This document shows positions 7,502-13,590 of a stretch of DNA of 19,634 nt, piece after piece (positions within the stretch are counted from its first letter, which is position 1; the number at the start of each line of letters is the position of its first letter). Where the stretch lies: NCBI GenBank assembly GCA_031178805.1, contig JAPSIJ010000008.1:1-19634 (forward strand), read 5' to 3'. This stretch comes from Cellulomonas sp. (GTDB taxonomy: Bacteria; Actinomycetota; Actinomycetes; Actinomycetales; Cellulomonadaceae). The position numbers were made by a program, and so were the translations under genes. The notes beneath the pieces were generated by a model. The model was given only the letters and a program-made list of their open reading frames with translations. It searched no databases and was not told the origin of the DNA.

Positions 7502-8404
7502 CTACTTGATGCCCGTCGTGGCGATGCCCTTGACGAGGTACTTCTGGCCGAACAGGAAGACCAGGAAGATCGGCACGACCGAGACCACCGACATCGCGAA
7601 CATCGAGCCCCACGAGCTCTCGCCCGAGGAGTCGAGGAAGGCCCGCAGCGCGATCGGCACGGTGTACATGTCGGGCTTGGTGAGGAAGATCAGCTGCGAG
7701 AAGAAGTCGTTCCACGTCCAGATGAACGTGAAGATCGCGGTGGTCGCGAGCGCCGGGACGGCGAGCGGCATCATGATCTGCGCGAACGTCCGGGCGTGGC
7801 CGCAGCCGTCGATCCGCGCCGCCTCGTCCAGGTCCCGCGGGATGCCGCGGAAGAACTGCACCATGAGGAAGACGAAGAACGCGTCGGTCGCCAGCAGCTT
7901 CGGCAGGATCAGCGGCCAGAAGGTGTTGATCAGGCCGGCCTCGGAGAACATCACGTACCGCGGCACGATGATGACGTGGATCGGCAGCATGATCGTCAGC
8001 AGCATGATCGCGAACCAGATGTTCCGGCCGCGGAACTGCAGGCGCGCGAACGCGTACGCCGCCATTGAGCAGGTGACCAGGTTCCCGACGAGGCAGCCGG
8101 CCACGACCACGGCGGAGTTCAGCAGGTAGCGGCTGAACGGGCTGGCCAGCGCGGTCCAGCCCTCGGTGTAGTTGGCGAGGTCGACCTGGCTCGGGATGAG
8201 CCCGGTCTCGCGGAAGATCAGCGCGTCCGGCTTGAGCGAGCTCGCGACCATCCACAGCAGGGGGTAGAGCATCAGCAGCGCGAAGGCGATCAGGCCGGCG
8301 TGCTTGGCGACGGAGCGGGCCCGGCGGGGCCACGGCACGGGCGCGGGGGCGGGCACCGTGGGGCGCTCGGGAGCGGGGGCGGGGGCGACGGCGGTCTCAG
8401 TCAC
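7502..8404 (-). CDS. Carbohydrate ABC transporter permease, MalG type
   Basis: A 300-residue inner-membrane protein with about six hydrophobic helices, starting near residue 35 after a Pro/Ala-rich cytoplasmic tail. The EAA loop EAARIDGCGHARTFAQIMMP (194-213) is the site that docks the ATPase. The C-terminus KYLVKGIATTGIK is typical of MalG-like permeases. The start is GTG 8404, overlapping the stop of the preceding permease gene by 8 nt with no good Shine-Dalgarno site, so translational coupling is likely. It forms the channel heterodimer with the upstream permease and serves the lipoprotein encoded next. No ATPase gene is present, which is usual for systems using a shared MsmK/UgpC-like ATPase. 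Confidence 0.92.
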   Translation of the reverse strand: MTETAVAPAPAPERPTVPAPAPVPWPRRARSVAKHAGLIAFALLMLYPLLWMVASSLKPDALIFRETGLIPSQVDLANYTEGWTALASPFSRYLLNSAVVVAGCLVGNLVTCSMAAYAFARLQFRGRNIWFAIMLLTIMLPIHVIIVPRYVMFSEAGLINTFWPLILPKLLATDAFFVFLMVQFFRGIPRDLDEAARIDGCGHARTFAQIMMPLAVPALATTAIFTFIWTWNDFFSQLIFLTKPDMYTVPIALRAFLDSSGESSWGSMFAMSVVSVVPIFLVFLFGQKYLVKGIATTGIK

Positions 8405-9329
8405 TGTAGAAGACCCAATACTTGGAGGCGAAGAAGTTGACCGCGGTGAGGCCCGCGATGATGGCCAGGAGCAACCACGCCATCGCCGACGCGTAGCCCA
8501 TGTTCAGGTTCCGGAAGCCCTCCTGGTACAGGTAGAGCGTGTAGAACAGCGTCGAGTCGGCCGGGCCGCCCGTGCCGCCCGAGACCACGTACGCCTGCGT
8601 GAAGCTCTGGAACGAGTTGATGACCTGCAGCACGAGGTTGAAGAAGATGATCGGCGTGAGCAGCGGGATGGTCACCGACGCGAACTGCCGGACCCGCGAG
8701 GCGCCGTCCAGCGACGCCGCCTCGTAGTACATGTCGGGGATCTGCCGCAGGCCGGCGAGGAAGATCACCATCGGGGCGCCGAACATCCAGACCTGCAGCA
8801 GGATCAGCGTGCCGAGCGCGTAGTCGGGGTGGGACACCCAGCCCTGGCCCTCGATGCCGAACCAGCCGAGGACCAGGTTGACCAGGCCCTCCTTGCCGAA
8901 GACCTGGCGCCAGAGCAGCGCGATCGCCACCGACCCGCCCATCAGCGACGGCAGGTAGAACGCGGAGCGGTAGAACGCCAGCCCGCGCATCCCCCGGTCC
9001 AGCAGCAGCGCGAGCCCCAGGGCGGCGGCGAGCTGCAGCGGCACCGAGACGGCGACGTACACCAGCGTCACGGCGAGCGACTGGTGCAGCCGGGTGTCCT
9101 CGAGCATCCGGGAGAAGTTCTCCAGGCCGACGAACGACGGCGCCTGCAGCAGGTTGTAGTCGGTGAACGACAGGTACGCCGAGGCGACGAGCGGCCCGGC
9201 GGTGATGAGCGCCAGGCCGAGGAACCACGGCAGGAGGAAGAGCGCGGCGGCGCGGGCGTCGCCCTTGCGGGTCGGCGTGGCCGCACCGCGCCGGCGGGCG
9301 AGCGAGCTCAGCTCGTTGAGGGCGCTCAC
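8397..9329 (-). CDS. Carbohydrate ABC transporter permease, MalF type
   Basis: A 310-residue inner-membrane protein with six predicted helices, the first at about residues 28-50 (AALFLLPWFLGLALITAGPL). The EAA loop EAASLDGASRVRQFASVTIP (203-222) marks the ATPase-docking site. The motif FVGLENFSRML after the first helix is typical of sugar permeases of the MalF/UgpA group. The start is GTG 9329; its own GGAG lies about nine bases upstream, further than ideal. The stop of a 19-codon leader ORF overlaps it by 4 nt, so initiation probably depends on leader translation. It is the first large gene of the importer operon and lies downstream of two operators. Confidence 0.92.
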   Translation of the reverse strand: MSALNELSSLARRRGAATPTRKGDARAAALFLLPWFLGLALITAGPLVASAYLSFTDYNLLQAPSFVGLENFSRMLEDTRLHQSLAVTLVYVAVSVPLQLAAALGLALLLDRGMRGLAFYRSAFYLPSLMGGSVAIALLWRQVFGKEGLVNLVLGWFGIEGQGWVSHPDYALGTLILLQVWMFGAPMVIFLAGLRQIPDMYYEAASLDGASRVRQFASVTIPLLTPIIFFNLVLQVINSFQSFTQAYVVSGGTGGPADSTLFYTLYLYQEGFRNLNMGYASAMAWLLLAIIAGLTAVNFFASKYWVFYSD

Positions 9330-9385
9330 CGCGCCGGCTCCGGGGAGGGGCCGGGGCTGCAGGCTCCCGGGGGTGAGGTCAGCAT
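9326..9385 (-). CDS. Putative 19-residue leader peptide coupled to the MalF-type permease
   Basis: ATG at 9385 opens a 20-codon frame encoding MLTSPPGACSPGPSPEPAR. Its TGA (9328-9326) overlaps the GTG start of the permease in the arrangement GTGA. AGGAG (9395-9391) lies five bases before the ATG, a better ribosome binding site than that of the permease. The frame differs from the permease frame, so this is not an N-terminal extension. Six of 19 residues are proline, including a PP pair. Proline-rich stretches can slow ribosomes, so a regulatory leader is possible, but a simple translation-loading ORF is the cheaper explanation. No known family recognised. Confidence 0.5.
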   Translation of the reverse strand: MLTSPPGACSPGPSPEPAR

Positions 9386-9424
9386 GCGTGCTCCTGACTC
9401 GTCGTCGAGTGGGCGGTCGTCCTC

Positions 9425-9452
9425 ACGCTAGGAGGACGGGCAACCGGTTTCC
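9425..9452 (-). promoter_or_regulatory. Operator D with -10-like hexamer, upstream of the ABC importer operon
   Basis: GGCAACCGGTTTCC at 9439-9452 is identical over 14 bp to operator A. On the minus strand TAGCGT (9430-9425) lies 8 bp downstream, again identical to the hexamer beside operator A. The implied start near 9418 leaves about 33 nt before the leader-peptide ATG. The operator would overlap the -35/spacer region, so binding should block polymerase. No recognisable -35 is seen. Confidence 0.72.
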
Positions 9453-9485
9453 TGGGTCCTAGGTCACCGAGGCGGCGCAGGTGCC

Positions 9486-9499
9486 GGGAAGCGGTTTCC
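9486..9499. promoter_or_regulatory. Operator E, second copy upstream of the ABC importer operon
   Basis: GGGAAGCGGTTTCC has two mismatched pairs in the dyad but keeps the right half-site GGTTTCC. It is centred 47 bp from operator D, in the gap after the uxaB stop at 9529. A paired auxiliary operator could strengthen repression of the importer. It might also interfere with read-through from uxaCB. It is flanked by GGGAA/TTCCC, so it can also be drawn as a short hairpin. Confidence 0.55.
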
Positions 9500-9528
9500 C
9501 GCAGTGAAGCGCAGGTGCGCGGCCCGGG

Positions 9529-10977
9529 TCAAGGGGTTCCGTCGGCGACCGCGCGCAGGACCGGTGCGACGTCGTCGGCGAGCAGCCGCCGGGCCGCGGC
9601 CGCCGTCTCGCGCGCCAGCCGCGAGGACTCGGCCGGCGTCGCGCCGGTGCCGTCCGTCACGACGGGCAGCACGTCTGCGACCCAGCCCGGCAGGTCGTCC
9701 GGGCGCCACGCGTCCCGCACGCGCGCCACCGTGGCGGGGTCGTCCGCGGGGCGGAACGCGGCGTCCCCCCGGCCGGCGTACAGCACCAGCAGCGCGGCGA
9801 GGGACAGCACCGTGGCGGGCGCCTCGGCGCCGGCCCGCCAGCGGTCCAGCAGCACGGGCAGGTTGCGGGTGCGCCACTTCGGCAGGGCGTTCAGCGCGAT
9901 GTCCGCGAGCCGGTGCTCGAGCGAGGGGTTGCCGAACCGCTCCAGCACCCCGTCCGCGAACCGCCGGAGCGCCGCGGGGTCGCCCGCCAGCGTCGGCAGC
10001 ACCTCCGCGGTGACCAGCCGCCGCAGGTACGCCCCGGTGGGCGGGTCGGCCACCGCCTCCGCGACCGTCACGTGGCCCTGCAGCAGGCCGAGGGCCGCCA
10101 GCGCGGTGTGCCCGCCGTTCAGCACCCGCACCTTGCGCTCCCGGTACGGGCGGATGTCGTCCACCATCTCGACGTGCAGCCCCGCGGCGGCCAGCGGCAG
10201 CACCTCGCGCAGCGCCGGGTCGCCGGCGATCGCCCAGGTGTAGCCGTGCTCGGCCTTGACCAGCAGGCGGTCGTCGTACCCGAGCTCCGCCTGCAGGCGC
10301 GCCGCGTCCGCGCGCGGGTAGCCGGGGACGATCCGGTCGACCAGGGTGTCGTAGAACCGGCAGTGCCGCTCGACCCAGGCCACGAAGCCCGGCTCGAGGG
10401 CGTTCTCGGCGGCGTGCCGCAGCACGGACGCGCGCAGGGTGGAGCCGTTGTCCTCGATCAGCTCGCAGCACACCACGTGCAGCCCGCGGTCCGGGTCGCC
10501 CTCGAAGTGCCGGTACCGGTCCAGCAGGAGGGCCGTGACCTTCGCCGGGAAGGACAGCGGGGGCCGGGCCGCGAGGTCGTCGCCCGGGACGTGCACGATG
10601 CCCGCCTCGGTGGTGTTCGACACGATCACCCGCAGGTCCTCGGCGAGGGTCAGCGCGCGGTACCGGTCGGGGTCCTCGTGCGCCGCGACCACCTCCTGCA
10701 CGCAGGTGACCAGGGTCGTCTCCCGGACCGGCCGGCCGTCGGCCACGCCCTCGGTGAGCACGTGGAACAGCCCGTCCTGGCGGGCGAGCAGGTCCACGGC
10801 CGGGTCGGGCTGCGGCACGGCGTGCACGACCGCGACGCCGAGGTCGGTCACGCCCGCGGTGTTGGCGCGGTGGATCATCCAGTCGACGAAGCCGCGCAGG
10901 AAGTTGCCGCCGCCGAACTGCAGCACCCGGACGGGGCGGACGACGGTGTGGACGGTGGTGCGGTCGAGGGGGCGCAC
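9529..10977 (-). CDS. uxaB: Tagaturonate reductase (altronate oxidoreductase) UxaB
   Basis: The 482-residue product belongs to the polyol-specific long-chain dehydrogenases and reduces D-tagaturonate to D-altronate with NADH (EC 1.1.1.58). The N-terminal nucleotide site reads VLQFGGGNFLRGFVDWM (18-34). Further family signatures are SNTTEAGI (120-127) and CELIEDNG (171-178). The catalytic triad motif K-x4-N-x2-H is K282, N287, H290 within KVRVLNGGH. KAEHGYTWAIAG lies at 241-252. Length agrees with E. coli UxaB. GTG 10977 follows GGAGG by six bases, and the uxaC stop is 1 bp upstream, so uxaC-uxaB is an operon. Fructuronate reductase (UxuB) is the main alternative. The presence of altronate rather than mannonate dehydratase favours UxaB. 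Confidence 0.88.
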   Translation of the reverse strand: MRPLDRTTVHTVVRPVRVLQFGGGNFLRGFVDWMIHRANTAGVTDLGVAVVHAVPQPDPAVDLLARQDGLFHVLTEGVADGRPVRETTLVTCVQEVVAAHEDPDRYRALTLAEDLRVIVSNTTEAGIVHVPGDDLAARPPLSFPAKVTALLLDRYRHFEGDPDRGLHVVCCELIEDNGSTLRASVLRHAAENALEPGFVAWVERHCRFYDTLVDRIVPGYPRADAARLQAELGYDDRLLVKAEHGYTWAIAGDPALREVLPLAAAGLHVEMVDDIRPYRERKVRVLNGGHTALAALGLLQGHVTVAEAVADPPTGAYLRRLVTAEVLPTLAGDPAALRRFADGVLERFGNPSLEHRLADIALNALPKWRTRNLPVLLDRWRAGAEAPATVLSLAALLVLYAGRGDAAFRPADDPATVARVRDAWRPDDLPGWVADVLPVVTDGTGATPAESSRLARETAAAARRLLADDVAPVLRAVADGTP

Positions 10978-10978
10978 G

Positions 10979-12553
10979 TCAGGCCTCCGTGGGGGTCGTC
11001 GGGGTGGTCGTCGGCGCGGGCGCGCCGGGCGGGCGCGGGTACGCGGCGCGGGGGAGGCGGAGGGCGAGGTCCACGGCGGTGTCCACCGCCTCGTCCAGGT
11101 CCAGGCGGTGCTCGGCGACCAGGCGCGCCAGGTAGCCGGCGTCCACGCGGCGGGCGAGGTCGTGCCGCCCGGGGATCGAGCAGAACGCCCGGGTGTCGTC
11201 CACGAACCCCGTGGTGTTGGCGAACCCGGCGGTCTCGGTCGTGGCCTCCCGGAACCGCCGCATGCCGTCGGGGGAGTCGAGGAACCACCACGGCGCGCCC
11301 AGCCGCACCGCCGGGTACGCGCCGGCCAGCGGCGCCAGCTCCCGGGAGAACGTCGTCTCGTCCACCGTGAACAGCACCATCCGGAACCCGGGGTGGTGGC
11401 CGAAGGCGGCGAGCAGCGGCCGCAGCGCGCGGGTGTACTCGGTGCGCACCGGGATGTCGAAGCCCTTGTCGGGCCCGAACGCGGCGAGCACCGCGGGGTC
11501 GTGGTCGCGCAGGATGCCCGGGTGCAGCTGCAGCACGAGGCCGTCCTCGGCGGACATCGCCGCCATCTGGAACAGCATGTGCCCGCGGAACGCCGCCGCC
11601 TGCGGGGCGCTCGCGGTGCCGCGCAGGGCGGCGTCGACCACGCGGGACGCCTCGGCGTCGGGCAGCGGGGTCGCGTCCGCCGTCGGGTGGCCGTGGTCGG
11701 TGGCCCGGGCGCCGGCGGCGACGAACGCGGCGCGGCGCTCCCGCAGCGCGGCCAGGAACGTGCGGTAGCCGGTGACGTCGACGCCGCTCACCGCCGACAG
11801 CCGCGCCACCTGCGCGCGCCAGTCCGGCCGCGCCACGTCGAGCAGCGGGTCGGGGCGGAACGTGGGGACCACCCGGTCGCCCCAGCCGTCGGCGGCGAGG
11901 GCGGCGTGGTCGGGCAGCGTGCTGGTCGCCGGGTCGGTGGTGGCCAGCAGCTCGATGCCGAACCGCCCGAACAGCGCCCGCGGGCGGTGCTCGGGCCGCG
12001 CCAGCCGCTCCACCAGGTCGTCGTAGAGCGCGTCCGCGGTGGCGGCGGACGGCCGCTGCCGCACGCCGAGCACCTCGACCAGCGCGTGCTCCAGCCAGTA
12101 GCGGGTCGGCGTGCCGCGGAACAGGTCCCAGGAGGAGCAGAACCGCCGCCACACCGCGCGCGGGTCGGCCTCGACCGCCACGGGGCCGCCGCCGGGGCCG
12201 GCGGTCGCGCCGGGCAGCGGCGGGACGCCCAGGTCCTGCATGCCGCGGATGCCCGCGCGCTCGCGCTGGGAGACGACCATCCGGACCAGGTAGTGGTCCG
12301 GCACGACGAGCAGCGAGGCGGGGTCGCCGAACGGCTCGTCCCGGGCCAGCAGTCCGGCGTCGACGTGCCCGTGCATCGAGACCACCGGCAGGTCGCGGGT
12401 GGCCCGGTGGATCGTCCGGGCCAGGGCCCGCAGGCCGGGCTCCGCGGGCAGTGCCCGGTCCGGGTCGAGCCGCCAGGTGGTCGAGCGACGACGGGCCCCG
12501 GCGGGACGCGGCGGCGGGGTCGGCCGGGAGCGGGGACGGGCGGGTGCGGGCAC
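10979..12553 (-). CDS. uxaC: Glucuronate/galacturonate isomerase UxaC
   Basis: The 524-residue enzyme isomerises D-galacturonate to D-tagaturonate and D-glucuronate to D-fructuronate (EC 5.3.1.12), the first intracellular step. It belongs to the amidohydrolase-fold UxaC family. The metal-site motif appears as MHGHVDAGLL (60-69), with RFCSSWDLFRGTPTRYWLEHAL, DHGHP, GFRMVLFTVDE, GAPWWFLDSPDGMRRFRE and SIPGRHDLARRVD further on. It is about 50 residues longer than the E. coli protein, partly through a Pro/Arg-rich N-terminus of about 25 residues. I place the start at GTG 12553 because AGGAGG lies five bases upstream; an in-frame GTG at 12595 would put the start within the promoter. Operator F lies about 50 bp upstream. 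First gene of the uxaC-uxaB operon. Confidence 0.92.
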   Translation of the reverse strand: MPAPARPRSRPTPPPRPAGARRRSTTWRLDPDRALPAEPGLRALARTIHRATRDLPVVSMHGHVDAGLLARDEPFGDPASLLVVPDHYLVRMVVSQRERAGIRGMQDLGVPPLPGATAGPGGGPVAVEADPRAVWRRFCSSWDLFRGTPTRYWLEHALVEVLGVRQRPSAATADALYDDLVERLARPEHRPRALFGRFGIELLATTDPATSTLPDHAALAADGWGDRVVPTFRPDPLLDVARPDWRAQVARLSAVSGVDVTGYRTFLAALRERRAAFVAAGARATDHGHPTADATPLPDAEASRVVDAALRGTASAPQAAAFRGHMLFQMAAMSAEDGLVLQLHPGILRDHDPAVLAAFGPDKGFDIPVRTEYTRALRPLLAAFGHHPGFRMVLFTVDETTFSRELAPLAGAYPAVRLGAPWWFLDSPDGMRRFREATTETAGFANTTGFVDDTRAFCSIPGRHDLARRVDAGYLARLVAEHRLDLDEAVDTAVDLALRLPRAAYPRPPGAPAPTTTPTTPTEA

Positions 12554-12593
12554 GGGGGCCTCCTGCGACGCATCGGCGGTGGTGGTCGCGCCC

Positions 12594-12615
12594 ACCCTAC
12601 GAGGAACCGGTTTCC
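12594..12615 (-). promoter_or_regulatory. Operator F with -10-like hexamer, upstream of uxaCB
   Basis: AGGAACCGGTTTCC at 12602-12615 matches the operator family with the central AACCGGTT intact. On the minus strand TAGGGT (12599-12594) lies 2 bp downstream, giving a start near 12587 and a leader of about 34 nt to GTG 12553. This is the right-hand limit of the operator set; no copy was seen further right. Confidence 0.68.
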
Positions 12616-12650
12616 CGCGTCACCCCCACTTCCCGCCCTGGGGACGACGG

Positions 12651-12683
12651 AGGCCGGGCACCGCACGTGGCGGTGCCCGGCCT
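12651..12683 (-). terminator. Hairpin terminator of sodA
   Basis: Positions 12651-12664 pair perfectly with 12670-12683 (14-bp stem) around a 5-nt loop. It starts 24 nt after the sodA stop codon and lies before the uxaCB promoter, so it separates the two same-strand units. No T-tract, as for the other hairpins in this window. Confidence 0.8.
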
Positions 12684-12707
12684 CGTCAGGTCCGGCGGGA
12701 GGGGGCC

Positions 12708-13337
12708 TCAGGCCGTCGGCACGATCAGGCCGGCGGTCTGGGTGCGCGCGCGGGCGAACCGCTCGGCCGCGTCGGCCCAGTTGACGACGTTCCACCACGC
12801 CTTGACGTAGTCCGCCTTGACGTTGACGTAGTCGAGGTAGAAGGCGTGCTCCCACATGTCGAGCATGACCACGGGGACCAGGCCCAGCGGGATGTTGCCC
12901 TGCTGGTCGTACAGCTGCACGATGACGAGCTTCTGGCCGAGGGAGTCCCACGCGAGGACGGACCAGCCCGAGCCCATGATGGTCGTGGCGGTCGCCGTGA
13001 AGTGCGCCTGGAACTTGTCGAACGAGCCGAAGAACTCGTCGATCGCCGCGGCGAGCTCGCCGACCGGCTTGTCGCCGCCCTCGGGGGACAGGTTCTGCCA
13101 GAACACCGAGTGGTTGACGTGCCCGCCCAGGTTGAACGCGAGAGTCTTCTCGAGGCCGGCGACGGCACCGAAGTCCCCGGACTCGCGCGCCGCGGCGAGC
13201 TTCTCCAGCGCGGTGTTCGCGCCGGCCACGTACGTCGCGTGGTGCTTGTCGTGGTGCAGCTCCATGATGCGGCCGGAGATGTGCGGCTCCAGCGCCGCGT
13301 AGTCGTAGGGCAGGTCCGGAAGGGTGTAGTCGGCCAT
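12708..13337 (-). CDS. sodA: Superoxide dismutase SodA, probably Mn-dependent
   Basis: A 209-residue cytoplasmic-type enzyme that dismutes superoxide to hydrogen peroxide and oxygen. The four metal ligands are in place: H28 (in LHHDKHH), H76 (in GGHVNHSVFW), and D160 and H164 (in LDMWEHAFYLDY). At the position that separates Mn from Fe enzymes among actinobacteria the sequence reads YDQQGN, with Gln145. M. tuberculosis Fe-SodA has His there, so Mn is favoured. There is no signal peptide. ATG 13337 is preceded by GAGAGG five bases upstream. It is monocistronic, with a hairpin terminator on its 3' side and the qcrB terminator upstream. A -10-like TACGAC on the minus strand at 13428-13423 is a weak promoter guess. 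Confidence 0.96.
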   Translation of the reverse strand: MADYTLPDLPYDYAALEPHISGRIMELHHDKHHATYVAGANTALEKLAAARESGDFGAVAGLEKTLAFNLGGHVNHSVFWQNLSPEGGDKPVGELAAAIDEFFGSFDKFQAHFTATATTIMGSGWSVLAWDSLGQKLVIVQLYDQQGNIPLGLVPVVMLDMWEHAFYLDYVNVKADYVKAWWNVVNWADAAERFARARTQTAGLIVPTA

Positions 13338-13485
13338 CAGTGCCTCTCGGTGCTCGTGCCGCGGCTCGTCCGCCGCGGCGGCGTCGTGTGGCGCGGGCGC
13401 GCCCGCGGCGCACCCGACCTCTGTCGTACCACGTCCCGCGCGGCGCTGCCGCCCCGCGGAGCCGGTGGCCGCGGCGGGGACGACG

Positions 13486-13529
13486 ACGCCCGGGCACCTC
13501 CGGCGGCGAGGCCGGCGGGACCCGGGCGT
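13486..13529 (-). terminator. Hairpin, probable terminator after qcrB, within the 253-bp qcrB-sodA gap
   Basis: Outer arms 13486-13494 and 13521-13529 are perfect 9-bp complements (ACGCCCGGG and its reverse complement), with a further CCGGC/GCCGG pairing inside. It lies about 60 nt past the qcrB stop. The rest of the gap (13338-13590) should hold the sodA promoter. It also contains a 16-bp GC-only palindrome at 13392-13407, which may be chance at this base composition. No gene was found in it. Confidence 0.5.
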
Positions 13530-13590
13530 GGTCGGTGATCCGCCACGCCCACCCGGTGCAACGACCGGGCGGGCGGGATGATTCCGCAGA

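Noticed and set aside
4296..8333. Minus-strand open frame of over 1,300 codons spanning uxaA and the importer genes
   Set aside because: It is antisense to uxaA and out of frame with the solute-binding and permease genes. It shows no domain motif, only composition-driven openness.
10439..12784. Plus-strand open frame of about 780 codons opposite uxaC and uxaB
   Set aside because: It lies opposite two well-supported enzymes with clear motifs and itself shows no recognisable domain.
13392..13407. 16-bp GC-only palindrome upstream of sodA
   Set aside because: Composed only of G and C with alternating runs; such palindromes are expected by chance here, so it is mentioned only in the gap description.
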